Assembly: GCF_051201015.1 (NCBI RefSeq)
Contig: NZ_JBPEHI010000001.1
Reading direction: 5' to 3' (one strand)
DNA length: 64,000 bases
Origin: Petrimonas sulfuriphila
GTDB taxonomy: Bacteria; Bacteroidota; Bacteroidia; Bacteroidales; Dysgonomonadaceae
In this document: positions 36,267-44,538 of the stretch, one piece after another
Numbering within the stretch: the first letter of the stretch is position 1
Layout: every line of letters begins with the position of its first letter
The notes under the pieces: generated by a model
What the model was told of the DNA's origin: nothing
The model's database searches: none
Seen by the model: the letters and a program-made list of their open reading frames with translations, nothing else
Program-made: the position numbers and the translations under genes

Positions 36267-37658
36267 CTACTCCCTGAAATCTGAAACTTTAATTACCCAC
36301 GCATGTTGGGAAGGTAGTTCATCAACAGTTAAGGAGGGGGGGAAGGTGATCGTCAGTTTTCCCTGTTGTTGTTTTGTATTCAAAGTTCCCTTGTATCCCA
36401 ATAATTCAACTTTTCCCGCACCTTTCAGGCCGGTAAGGATGACAGGTGTCTTTGGCCACTTCTTTAAAAGGATATACAAATTCCCTCCTTTCCGTGTGAA
36501 GAGCAGGTTTTCGTTTTTTGGCCTGTTGGGACTTTTCCACGGCTGCGAAAAATAGATGGCATCTCCGTTCACTTTCAGCCATTTCCCTATATCCAATAAC
36601 CTTTCCTGCATAACGACAGGGATCATGCCGGTTGCATCGGGGCCTATGTTCAGCAGGAAATTACCGCCATTCGCCACTTTATCGATAAGGATATCGATCA
36701 GCTGTTTTGAAGAAAGGTAATGTTCCGTTGTTTCGAAACGGTTGTATCCGTAGGATGTTCCTATACCGCGGCTTTCTTCCCACGGGTGATCCGCGTTGTC
36801 TCCAATACCCTGCTGACTGTGCACCAGATCGTATTCCGTGGTATAGTAGCCCCCGTGCTTGCTTCTGGTCTCCTTTCCCCACCTGTCGTTTACTACTACC
36901 GAGTTTTTTACGGGAGACTCGTTGTACAACCAGGCTAGGAACTCTTCGCTTTTCAAGGTTTTGCTGTCGTAATCCCATTCTCCATCGGAGAAAATGATTT
37001 CGGGCTTGTAATTGTTGACCAGCTCCTTCATCTGCGGAATCATGTGCCTGTCCACCCATTTTTCAATGGTGGGCTGGGAGTACAACGGATGAGCCCATTC
37101 CAACAGGGAATAATACAACCCGAAACGGAGACCGGTATTGCGGACTGAGGTGGATAACTTACCGATTAAATCGGTATGCGGCCCCATCACCACGCTGTTC
37201 CAATGAGGGGATTGTGTACTGGGCCATAAACAAAAACCATCGTGGTGCTTGGATGTCAGCACGACGTATTTCGCACCCGCTTCCCTGAAAAGTTCTGCCC
37301 ACTCGTCGGAATTAAAATATTCGGCTTTAAAGAGGGGTGCAAAATCAGCGTATTTGAAGTGTTCACCGTATTGTTTTGCGTGAAAATCCTGAAAAAACTT
37401 GTTGCCGGTTAAGAGCCGGTTGTAATAATGTTCGGCATACTTTTCGTAAATACCATCTACTTCATTGACAGGAGCGTAGGCGGGAACGGAATACAGTCCC
37501 CAGTGAATAAAAATACCGAACTTGGCATCCTGCCACCATTGGGGTACTTCCCTTTTATCCAACGAATCCCAGTGGGGTTGGTATTGAGCAGACAGTGATG
37601 CAAAGGAAAGTAATACGAATAGCAGGCTGATCCCTTTTTTCTTCAATTTTACCGACAT
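36267..37658 (-). CDS. GH29 alpha-L-fucosidase
   Basis: The ATG at 37658 gives a 463-residue protein with a proper signal peptide (VLLSFASLSAQ); the frame continues to 37736 but adds a non-signal stretch. The N-terminal TIM barrel has the GH29 signatures WWQDAKFGIFIHWG, YVVLTSKHHDGFCLW and the nucleophile Asp225 in IIFSDGEWD. The C-terminal beta-sandwich (about 350-463) is present. It should release alpha-L-fucose from glycans in the periplasm. It is encoded just upstream of the PUL2 sigma factor in the same direction, so fucose is a likely part of the PUL2 glycan. It may be transcribed from its own promoter (-7-like box at 37772-37779). Confidence 0.9.
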   Translation of the reverse strand: MSVKLKKKGISLLFVLLSFASLSAQYQPHWDSLDKREVPQWWQDAKFGIFIHWGLYSVPAYAPVNEVDGIYEKYAEHYYNRLLTGNKFFQDFHAKQYGEHFKYADFAPLFKAEYFNSDEWAELFREAGAKYVVLTSKHHDGFCLWPSTQSPHWNSVVMGPHTDLIGKLSTSVRNTGLRFGLYYSLLEWAHPLYSQPTIEKWVDRHMIPQMKELVNNYKPEIIFSDGEWDYDSKTLKSEEFLAWLYNESPVKNSVVVNDRWGKETRSKHGGYYTTEYDLVHSQQGIGDNADHPWEESRGIGTSYGYNRFETTEHYLSSKQLIDILIDKVANGGNFLLNIGPDATGMIPVVMQERLLDIGKWLKVNGDAIYFSQPWKSPNRPKNENLLFTRKGGNLYILLKKWPKTPVILTGLKGAGKVELLGYKGTLNTKQQQGKLTITFPPSLTVDELPSQHAWVIKVSDFRE

Positions 37659-37771
37659 AATTAGTTCTATTTGAAATTTTACTAAATATAATAATCTCCC
37701 AACCGATTTTGATGGAGATTCCGAAGACTGGAGCAATTCCGGGAATTACTCATTCCTCAAACTTTCGAGCC

Positions 37772-37779
37772 CAAATATA
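37772..37779 (-). promoter_or_regulatory. possible -7 box upstream of the fucosidase gene
   Basis: TATATTTG on the minus strand matches TAnnTTTG and lies about 113 bases before the GH29 start codon. No TTTG is found 20 bases further upstream, so support is weak. Confidence 0.25.
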
Positions 37780-37828
37780 CAAATAAAACATTAAAATCAG
37801 CTTGTAAAGAAAAAAAAAGTTAAAAAGC

Positions 37829-39067
37829 CTATTCTAAAAAACCGGCTGCCTGGGAAAAGACATTCATAAAAGAACGGTCAACGGATGAAACATCTTTGAG
37901 GTTCACGGGAAAAGGATTTTCGTGGGAATAAGGATATGGAAAATCCAGTAATTCAATTCTTACTTCCGTATTCTTTATCCCCAGCGCTTCTTGTACTCCA
38001 TGGTATGGAATTACCACATCTTGCGCAAGAACAATGCCTCTGATTTTTTCCCCGATCCGTTCAAAAAAACTTTCGCGCTGTGTTTGAAACCTCTCGGGTA
38101 AAATCATCTGGAAAAATGCGTCGAAAGCTTTGTCCCGAAACCATTTAGCAATTGGTTCCATGCCGAAAGTATAAACGTAGTAGTTATACAGCTTTTCAAA
38201 GGCGGCCCTATCCATAATGCTTCGGGAAACGCCATGCATGGAACGGAATATACTCCCTCCACAAAACATAAACAGGCGCGTATCGGCGAAGAGCCCTTTT
38301 GGGTTTGCCATGAGTGCCACCTGCGAAAGGAATGCTCCTATGGAATAGGCAAAAATGTCGATATGCGTGCCTTCCGTGAAAAGGGGATGTTTTCCTGTTT
38401 TTATTTCTTCGTATAAAGAAGTCAAGTCGGCACAGGTTTGCCTGCCCGATAAATAAAAGCGTTCAGGGTTCTGGCTGATGCGTTCGCTCAACGCTACGTT
38501 GGCAAAACTTATGGAGCGGTCGTCTGTGTATTTATTTCGTCTGCAGTTCAACAGGGAAGACAAGGCACGCGGAGTTGACCACGACAGGGGCGAGCGGTTT
38601 ATGTGGAACGCGATAGGAAACAGGATGACGGGTTTTCCCGTGTTGCTGCACAGGTACTCGGCCCAGGTGAGGTATTTGGTCCAGTTCCTTTCGTTCAACC
38701 CGTGCAAAAGCAAGATAGCTTTATCCTGTTTTTGTTTTCCGCAGGGGGTAAATACGGGATATTCAAAGGAATAATTTTCTTCAATGTGGCAGTCGGCGGG
38801 TAATGTTTCGCCAGAGCATAAGGTGCTTCCGAACGAAAAAAAACGGATGCTCGTTTTTGTTTCGGGTAAGCGGCAGTCGGCCCCTTGTTTAAAAAGATTT
38901 CCCAGCTCGGTAAATCGTTGGCAATAATTCATTTTTTCTTGTAAAGAAATATCCTTTTTCAGGTATCCGCAAATCAAAGGGAAAAAGGATGCCTGCATGT
39001 GGCAGGAGCACCTATGTGGGGTGGAAATCGCTATAGCGGGGTGAAATTTTTTTAGGGCAGCGTGCAA
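37829..39067 (-). CDS. DUF6051 family protein, alpha/beta-hydrolase-like
   Basis: The frame codes for up to 412 residues; a start at 38932 (MNYCQRFTEL) would give 367 residues and looks more natural because the upstream part is rich in Cys and His and unlike the rest. The protein has the DUF6051 pattern found in Bacteroidetes: AILLLHGLNERNW resembles the first glycine-rich turn of alpha/beta hydrolases, and HIDIFAYSIGAFLSQVALM resembles a nucleophile elbow, with Ser in AYSIGA. No signal peptide is visible from either start, so it is probably cytoplasmic. Function is not known. It is transcribed away from the LytTR regulator gene; whether the two are linked is unclear. Confidence 0.65.
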   Translation of the reverse strand: MHAALKKFHPAIAISTPHRCSCHMQASFFPLICGYLKKDISLQEKMNYCQRFTELGNLFKQGADCRLPETKTSIRFFSFGSTLCSGETLPADCHIEENYSFEYPVFTPCGKQKQDKAILLLHGLNERNWTKYLTWAEYLCSNTGKPVILFPIAFHINRSPLSWSTPRALSSLLNCRRNKYTDDRSISFANVALSERISQNPERFYLSGRQTCADLTSLYEEIKTGKHPLFTEGTHIDIFAYSIGAFLSQVALMANPKGLFADTRLFMFCGGSIFRSMHGVSRSIMDRAAFEKLYNYYVYTFGMEPIAKWFRDKAFDAFFQMILPERFQTQRESFFERIGEKIRGIVLAQDVVIPYHGVQEALGIKNTEVRIELLDFPYPYSHENPFPVNLKDVSSVDRSFMNVFSQAAGFLE

Positions 39068-39071
39068 TTCA

Positions 39072-39103
39072 TTTGGTTAATCCTTAATAAAAAACTATTT
39101 TTG
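39072..39103 (+). promoter_or_regulatory. predicted primary-sigma promoter of the LytTR regulator gene
   Basis: TTTG (39072-39075) is followed after 20 bases by TATTTTTG (39096-39103), a full match to the Bacteroidetes -33/-7 pattern and with the same spacing as the two promoters predicted at 12250-12281 and 19792-19823. Transcription would start near 39110, about 22 bases before the start codon. Confidence 0.55.
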
Positions 39104-39131
39104 CATCGGGTCGGTAACTGACGCTATTAAC

Positions 39132-39986
39132 ATGAATGGGAAAATACCCGCATACTTATACGAGAAAGGCAACACGGTAAAAATGATTGTGTTCACAGCG
39201 GTTTTTGCATTGCTGTTCATCAATATCTTCCAACCTTTCGGCTCAAGGGCATGGTATCCCGCTATTTCCGATTTTAAGTATTTTACTTTTTCCAGCCTGA
39301 TCATTCTTACCGGAATGTTGGTGGTGGTTGTCAGCCGTGTTATTCTTGCGGTCTATTCGAAAAAAAACGATATCCTTTATTGGCAATATGGTTTCTGGAT
39401 CTTGTGTGAGGTACTGGCCATGGCGGTGTTTTATTCGCTTTTTTCGAAATTTGTGCCCAAGGAGGGTGCCGACAGGGATTTTATGGATATCTTTCGTCAA
39501 AGTGCTGTAAACACAGCCTTGGTGCTGTTGTTGCCCTATGCTATTTCGTGGCTTTACTTCTCGTGGAAGGAAAAAAGTTTGCTTTTAGCAAACATGGAAC
39601 AGGAAAAAACGGCGGACTCGCATACAAGAACCCTGGTAGCGTTTCCGGACGAAAAGGGTGACCTGAAGATTTCGATCACCCTGGAAAACTTGCTCTATAT
39701 TGAATCCGCTGATAATTACGCCACCATTTTTTATTTGAACAAATCCAGGCAATCCCGCTTCCTGCTTCGCAATTCGCTAAAATGGATGGAGGAGAATCTG
39801 ACAAAAGATACTCCGTTAGTACGTTGTCACCGTTCTTATATTGTGAACATGGACAAGGTGAAGATACTGAAAAAAGTAAAAGGAGGGATTGTGCTTGAAC
39901 TGGATGCAGAGAACACACCTGACCTTCCGGTGTCAAAAACGTATTATGAATCGTTTATGCACAAGTTTTCGCAGTATACGGTTTAG
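39132..39986 (+). CDS. membrane-bound LytTR-family transcriptional regulator
   Basis: This 284-residue protein has four hydrophobic segments in its first half (about 17-33, 54-73, 84-103 and 129-147) and a LytTR DNA-binding domain at the C-terminus (about 180-280), with LENLLYIESADNYATIFYL and LVRCHRSYIVNMDKV. There is no receiver domain, so the input is through the membrane part and not by phosphorylation from a histidine kinase. LytTR domains bind imperfect direct repeats near promoters. Targets are unknown. No partner kinase gene is adjacent. Confidence 0.85.
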   Translation: MNGKIPAYLYEKGNTVKMIVFTAVFALLFINIFQPFGSRAWYPAISDFKYFTFSSLIILTGMLVVVVSRVILAVYSKKNDILYWQYGFWILCEVLAMAVFYSLFSKFVPKEGADRDFMDIFRQSAVNTALVLLLPYAISWLYFSWKEKSLLLANMEQEKTADSHTRTLVAFPDEKGDLKISITLENLLYIESADNYATIFYLNKSRQSRFLLRNSLKWMEENLTKDTPLVRCHRSYIVNMDKVKILKKVKGGIVLELDAENTPDLPVSKTYYESFMHKFSQYTV

Positions 39987-40048
39987 GTAGAGTGGGGTAC
40001 GTATATCAGAAAACTGAATGAAACAGCAGTAAAGTCGTTACTTATTAT

Positions 40049-40056
40049 TACTTTTG
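40049..40056 (+). promoter_or_regulatory. -7 box of the RNase P RNA gene
   Basis: TACTTTTG matches TAnnTTTG and ends about five bases before the predicted 5' end of RNase P RNA, the right distance for its start site. I see no TTTG at the -33 position. Confidence 0.45.
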
Positions 40057-40060
40057 CAGT

Positions 40061-40433
40061 TGCAGCAGGCCGGTTTGTCGCTTCCCGTTTACGGGAGGAG
40101 GAAAGTCCGGGCAACGTAGAGCACCATACTTCCTAACGGGAAGCTGTTCGTGAGGGCAGAGTAGCGTAACAGAAAACAACCGCTTCGTTTTCTCGGGAGA
40201 TTACGATGCAAGGGTGAAAAGGTAAGGTAAGAGCTTACCGGGTGCCGTGGCAACACGGCATGCCGTACGTCTTATGGGTTGCAAGACCATGTATATCGGA
40301 TAGGTAGGGTTGCTCGCCCGATGCCGAGGGGTAGGTCGCTAAAGAGCGATGGTGACATCGTCTCGCAGATAAATGACAAACATCCCGACTTGTCGGGATA
40401 CAGAACCCGGCTTACAGGCCCGCTGCTTTTTTA
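40061..40433 (+). ncRNA. rnpB: RNase P RNA component (class A)
   Basis: The sequence has the conserved RNase P core: GAGGAAAGTCCGGGC near 40096-40111, the AAGGGTGAAAAGGTA region near 40210, TAAGAGCTTACCG near 40230 and the 3' ACAGAACCCGGCTTACAGGCC. The ends pair as helix P1: GCAGC (from 40062) with GCTGC (to 40426), and GGCC with GGCC. A hairpin near the 3' end (ATCCCGA/TCGGGAT, 40383-40399) fits a P19-type element. A T-run (40427-40432) just after P1 could terminate it. The RNA is the catalytic subunit that removes tRNA 5' leaders. The next coding sequence begins about 10 bases later. Confidence 0.93.
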
Positions 40434-40442
40434 TTTTGAGGT

Positions 40443-41990
40443 ATGCTGAAAAGGAAAAAAAGAGTTTCGAAACAGGAGGAGGAAGACAAGCCTGGGTTGT
40501 TTGAAAGGATCAGGCTCCAAATAAAGGAATGGGTTCACTTTCTTACTTACGAAATCTGGCGGCTAAATCCCGAAAATTTCTCCAATAAAAAGAATGTTTT
40601 GCACAATGTTCTTAAAGTCACCATGCTCACCGTTAGAGGTGTGCAGGAGCAAAACCTCGGAGCCAGTTCCCGGTCGTTGACATACCGAACAATCCTTTCT
40701 CTTGTCCCCATGTTGGCCGTGTTGTTTGCCATTGCCCGCGGTTTCGGGTTCGAGAAAATCCTGGAAAGCCAGATTTTCGACTTCTTCAGCAACAGCGATA
40801 CGGAAATAACGGCTGCTTTGCCTGAGTCAAAAATGGCGACCGATACCCTTATCGATGTGTCGGAATCCATAGGTGTCAATCAGGAAATAAATATTGTGAG
40901 TACGGTCCAAAAGCCGGACTCTTTAGACGTCGACAGTTCGATTACGGAGACGACCTCCTTCACCATTGAGACAATCATCAAGCTGGTTAACAACTCCCTG
41001 GAGCATGCTAAGGGAGGGGTTTTTGCCGGAATCGGGGTTATCTTGCTGTTATATACCGTCATCTTACTGTTTTCCGATATAGAGAACAGCTTTAACCGTA
41101 TTTGGGGAGTGAAAAAAGGACGATCTATCCAACGGAGGGCGGTCGACTACTTCGCGCTCATTCTGCTTTTGCCTATTTTTGCTGTCCTTAATTACAGTCT
41201 GACAGCTCTTATACAAGCATCTACGGGCCCGTTTGATAAGTTCAGTTATATCCTTGACCCTGTGGTAACCCAGGTGTTGAATTTTCTTCCTTTTTTAGTA
41301 ATGATCATCACCTTGACACTTCTGTACAGGTTTATGCCCAATACAAAAGTGAAATGGGCAAGTGCATTGATCGGAGGGATTGTCGGCGGTGTTGCTATTC
41401 AGCTTTTTCAGATGATCTATTTAAACGGGCAGCTGTGGATAGCAAAATACAATGCCATTTACGGGGCTTTTGCCGCCATACCGCTGTTGCTTTTGTGGGT
41501 ACAGATGTCTTGGTTTATTGTACTAATAGGTGCAGAGTTGTCGTATTCGGCACAAAATGTCCGAAAATTTTCTTTCGATAGGGAAACTAAAAACATAAGC
41601 CGCCGTTTTCGGGATTTCTTTACCATCATGATTGCATCGGTAATTGTAAGGCGGTTCGCAGAAGGTGAAACCCCGCTTACCGCCGACCAGATATCGATGA
41701 AGTGCAAAATACCCATTAAGTTAACCAACGATATTATTGATGAACTGCACAAGCTTCAGGTGATTTTACCGACCCCCACACCGGATGATGACCGCGTTAT
41801 GGCCTACCAACCCGCTTTGGATATTAATTTGCTGACCGTTAATGACCTGATAGAGCAGCTAGACAAGGAGGGCTCAGAAGATTTTCTGATTGATGTAGAA
41901 GGGGATTTCGCTCGGCACTGGAATGCCTTGATGCATACACGAATGTCTGTTTATGAATCTCCCAGTGACATAATGCTGAAAGATTTATAA
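40443..41990 (+). CDS. YihY/BrkB family inner-membrane protein
   Basis: This 515-residue protein has the BrkB core of about six membrane segments (in about 75-100 and 195-380), with ASSRSLTYRTILSLVPMLAVLFAI and GAFAAIPLLLLWVQMSWFIVLIGAELSYS as signatures. Compared with the usual 280-430 residues it has a long polar, acidic insert (about 118-180) between the first two membrane segments and a soluble C-terminal part (about 390-515) that looks like a winged-helix domain (ADQISMKCKIPIKLTNDIIDELHKL). The molecular role of the family is not settled. Its start is directly after rnpB. Its stop is one base from that of the convergent metallopeptidase gene. Confidence 0.85.
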   Translation: MLKRKKRVSKQEEEDKPGLFERIRLQIKEWVHFLTYEIWRLNPENFSNKKNVLHNVLKVTMLTVRGVQEQNLGASSRSLTYRTILSLVPMLAVLFAIARGFGFEKILESQIFDFFSNSDTEITAALPESKMATDTLIDVSESIGVNQEINIVSTVQKPDSLDVDSSITETTSFTIETIIKLVNNSLEHAKGGVFAGIGVILLLYTVILLFSDIENSFNRIWGVKKGRSIQRRAVDYFALILLLPIFAVLNYSLTALIQASTGPFDKFSYILDPVVTQVLNFLPFLVMIITLTLLYRFMPNTKVKWASALIGGIVGGVAIQLFQMIYLNGQLWIAKYNAIYGAFAAIPLLLLWVQMSWFIVLIGAELSYSAQNVRKFSFDRETKNISRRFRDFFTIMIASVIVRRFAEGETPLTADQISMKCKIPIKLTNDIIDELHKLQVILPTPTPDDDRVMAYQPALDINLLTVNDLIEQLDKEGSEDFLIDVEGDFARHWNALMHTRMSVYESPSDIMLKDL

Positions 41991-41991
41991 A

Positions 41992-42705
41992 TCAAGGCCT
42001 CAACAGTTGATAGGCTTTTGATGGGTACTTTCTGAGCGACCGGCTGATGGTTTTGGCGTCCTCACCGCAAAAACGATTGAGCAAGTTCCAGAATTTTTCA
42101 CTGTGATTCAGTTCGACCGTATGAGCCAGCTCATGAAGAATCACATAATCAATCTGTTTTTCGGATAGCAACATCGTGTAATAAGAGAAATTGATGGTTT
42201 TCCGGCGGGAACAACTCCCCCAGCGCGACACACTTTTGTTGATTTTTATATCGTTTACCTGCAGGTGGAGTACTTGTGCAAATTTTCGTGTTTTTTCCGG
42301 TAAAATTCTCTTGGCTTCGTGCCGCAAAGCCTGCCTGATCATTTCTTTAACAATATGTTGAGAAGTGGAGTTCTCCAAATCAAAATTCCCGGGGACAAAA
42401 ATGGTTAAATTGCCATCTTTCAACCTCATTTTCACATTTTCTACCAGGTGTGTCCTCGATAGCCTCGCGGTAAACGAGAACGTCTCTAATACGGAGTCTT
42501 CCGTAATGAGTTGATCTCTAGCAGTAAACAGCTTTGTTAACCGATGACGCATATCGTCAAGCAGGGAGGGTAACCTTTTTGGGGTAAATCCGAACGGAAC
42601 GGTCAACTGGATATATTCCCCTTTTCTTCGGGCGATAATCCTCTTTGCCCGAGTGTCGGGTTTCACGATTATCTTTCCCAGTTCTTTATCGTTGTATTCG
42701 TACAT
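41992..42705 (-). CDS. YgjP-like (DUF45) M48-related metallopeptidase
   Basis: This 237-residue protein has the DUF45/YgjP layout: an N-terminal beta part, the SVSRWGSCS motif (159-166) and the zinc-binding HELAH (191-195) with a third ligand His201 in NHSEKFW. No signal peptide is present, so it is cytoplasmic. Family members are small zinc peptidases related to SprT and WSS1, often linked to restriction systems, but no such system is nearby. It converges with the BrkB gene with only one base between the stop codons, and no terminator is visible in that space. Confidence 0.85.
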   Translation of the reverse strand: MYEYNDKELGKIIVKPDTRAKRIIARRKGEYIQLTVPFGFTPKRLPSLLDDMRHRLTKLFTARDQLITEDSVLETFSFTARLSRTHLVENVKMRLKDGNLTIFVPGNFDLENSTSQHIVKEMIRQALRHEAKRILPEKTRKFAQVLHLQVNDIKINKSVSRWGSCSRRKTINFSYYTMLLSEKQIDYVILHELAHTVELNHSEKFWNLLNRFCGEDAKTISRSLRKYPSKAYQLLRP

Positions 42706-42776
42706 TTAACAAAGATAATGCAATTATTTCTCCCAATTGTTTTACCCCGCCAATCATCAAAATAAAAAACATTGCC

Positions 42777-42784
42777 TATCTTTG
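42777..42784 (+). promoter_or_regulatory. possible -7 box of the mlaE-mlaF operon
   Basis: TATCTTTG matches TAnnTTTG. A start site about six bases downstream would put the 19-bp inverted repeat (42793-42863) at the very start of the message. No TTTG lies at the expected -33 position. Confidence 0.4.
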
Positions 42785-42792
42785 TGCACGTT

Positions 42793-42863
42793 AGGAATTG
42801 TAAACAAATAAACTATTCGTTCTGGCTTGTGAACTGTTGCATACTTATTTGTTTACAATTCCT
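42793..42863 (+). repeat. 19-bp perfect inverted repeat in the mlaE leader
   Basis: AGGAATTGTAAACAAATAA (42793-42811) is the exact reverse complement of 42845-42863, with 33 bases between the arms. The right arm ends 14 bases before the mlaE start codon. If transcription starts near 42790 the repeat would fold into a hairpin occupying most of the leader. It could be an RNA regulatory structure, a binding site pair, or the remains of a small mobile repeat. Confidence 0.7.
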
Positions 42864-42877
42864 TAATTTCCGATGAA

Positions 42878-43627
42878 ATGAGCATTATAAGTTCTTTAGA
42901 GAGTGTCGGCGAGTATGTCGAGCTGATGAGAAGAGTGATAGCTCCGCCCGACCGAGCTCGAGAATTTTTTAAAGAATTCTCGAAGGAAGTATATAAACTG
43001 GGGGTCAACTCCATTTGGCTGGTTATAATTATCTCCTTCTTTATAGGGGCGGTTATTGTTATGCAGATTGCTATAAACGTAGCTTCTCCTTTACTGCCCC
43101 GCTTCACGGTTGGAGTGGTTTCGCGCGAAATTATTTTGTTGGAATTTTCTTCCACCATCATGTGTTTGATCCTTTCGGGAAAGGTGGGCTCTAATATTGC
43201 TTCGGAAATTGGTACGATGCGTGTTACAGAACAGATTGATGCATTGGATATTATGGGTGTGAATTCGGCGAATTACCTGATTATGCCCAAAGTTTCGGCG
43301 TTTGTGTTTTTTATGCCTGTGTTGGTGGGATTGAGTATGTTTCTGGGTATGTTTGGCGGGTACGTCATCTGTCTTTTCACAGGTACTCCCCCGGTGTCCA
43401 CGTATATATACGGGATTCAGTTTTTTTTCCGGGAGAGTTTTGTCTGGACTTCCATCCTGAAATCGATGATTTACGGGTTTATAATCGCTTCGGTTTCCGC
43501 ATACTTTGGTTATCACGTTAAAGGCGGATCACTTGAGGTGGGAAAAGCAAGTACCGACTCGGTCGTGATCAACAATATCCTGATACTGGCTGCCGATTTG
43601 GTTTTCACGCAATTGGTCATGGGATGA
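42878..43627 (+). CDS. mlaE: MlaE-family ABC transporter permease
   Basis: This 249-residue integral membrane protein has the MlaE/YrbE pattern: an N-terminal amphipathic helix, IGAVIVMQIAI, then SGKVGSNIASEIGTMRVTEQIDALDIMGVNS, the most conserved part of the family, and YGFIIASVSAYFGYHVKGGSLEVGKASTDSVV near the end. With the ATPase encoded 19 bases downstream it forms the inner-membrane core of a phospholipid transporter that maintains outer-membrane lipid asymmetry. The substrate-binding MCE protein (MlaD) is not encoded next to it in this window. The start at 42878 is the first ATG after the inverted repeat; an ATG at 42872 is not in this frame. Confidence 0.92.
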   Translation: MSIISSLESVGEYVELMRRVIAPPDRAREFFKEFSKEVYKLGVNSIWLVIIISFFIGAVIVMQIAINVASPLLPRFTVGVVSREIILLEFSSTIMCLILSGKVGSNIASEIGTMRVTEQIDALDIMGVNSANYLIMPKVSAFVFFMPVLVGLSMFLGMFGGYVICLFTGTPPVSTYIYGIQFFFRESFVWTSILKSMIYGFIIASVSAYFGYHVKGGSLEVGKASTDSVVINNILILAADLVFTQLVMG

Positions 43628-43646
43628 AAAAGATAAGTCTTGATAT

Positions 43647-44441
43647 ATGATTCAGGTAAGAAATTTAATCAAAGAATTCGAAGGGCGTCTCGTTCTTGAC
43701 GATATTACGACTTCCTTTAAAAAAGGAGCCGTGAATATGATCATCGGAAAGAGCGGTTCGGGCAAAACGGTTTTTTTGAAATGTCTTATCGGCTTGATAC
43801 AGCCCAGTTCTGGTGAGATCAGGTATAACGGTCGTGACATTACCGAGATGCGAGCAAGAGAAATGAAACGTTTGCGCCGTGACATGGGGATGCTGTTTCA
43901 GGGATCGGCCCTGTTCGACTCCAAGACTGTGCTTGAAAATGTGATGTTCCCGTTGGACATGTTTTCCCGGATGAACCTTCGTGAAAGAAAAAAACGTGCC
44001 GAATTCTGTCTGGAAAGGGTAAACCTCTCACATGCGGCAGATCTTTATCCGTCGGAAATATCGGGCGGTATGATGAAGCGGGCTGCTATTGCCCGTGCCA
44101 TTGCGTTGAATCCCAGGTACCTGTTTTGCGACGAACCAAACTCCGGACTCGACCCGAAAACAGCACAGCTTATTGACGAACTTATTTCGGATATAACGGA
44201 AGATTTTGGGATTACTTCTATCGTGGTCTCACACGATATGAACTCGGTAATGAACATCGGCGATAATATTATCTTCCTGAACGAGGGAATCCTGGAGTGG
44301 CAGGGATCGAAAGACAAAATAATGGACGCCAACAATGAAAAGCTGAACGAATTTGTTTTTGCATCTGAACTTTTTAAAAAGATAAAAGCGGCCGACACCA
44401 TTATCACAGAAAACAATGCTTCGGGACAAGAGGCTGGCTAG
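43647..44441 (+). CDS. mlaF: MlaF-family ABC transporter ATP-binding protein
   Basis: This 264-residue ATPase has Walker A at 34-41 (GKSGSGKT), the Q-loop in MGMLFQGSALFDS, the signature SGGMMKRAAIARA, Walker B YLFCDEPNSGLDP and the switch His in VVSHDMNSV. FQGSALFDSKTVLENVMFPL is typical of MlaF. It powers the MlaE permease encoded 19 bases upstream. After it comes a 97-base gap containing two tandem copies of CACATAGAA before sufC. The frame ends in EAG. Confidence 0.92.
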   Translation: MIQVRNLIKEFEGRLVLDDITTSFKKGAVNMIIGKSGSGKTVFLKCLIGLIQPSSGEIRYNGRDITEMRAREMKRLRRDMGMLFQGSALFDSKTVLENVMFPLDMFSRMNLRERKKRAEFCLERVNLSHAADLYPSEISGGMMKRAAIARAIALNPRYLFCDEPNSGLDPKTAQLIDELISDITEDFGITSIVVSHDMNSVMNIGDNIIFLNEGILEWQGSKDKIMDANNEKLNEFVFASELFKKIKAADTIITENNASGQEAG

Positions 44442-44472
44442 AACAAAACAATTGATGAAAAAAATTGTTATT

Positions 44473-44503
44473 CACATAGAACACATAGAACATGTGCATA
44501 GAA
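44473..44503. repeat. short tandem repeat between mlaF and sufC
   Basis: CACATAGAA occurs twice in tandem (44473-44481 and 44482-44490), followed by a third imperfect copy (GCATAGAA, 44496-44503). It lies where sufB might be expected. No promoter box of the TAnnTTTG type was found in this gap. Confidence 0.6.
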
Positions 44504-44538
44504 ATAGAAACCACAAGTAAGAATAAGTAGCGAGTAAT

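Noticed and set aside
42710..42717. TATCTTTG on the minus strand just before the YgjP-like peptidase gene
   Set aside because: It would place the transcription start at the ATG itself (leaderless) and has no -33 TTTG at 20 bases, so I do not count it as a promoter.
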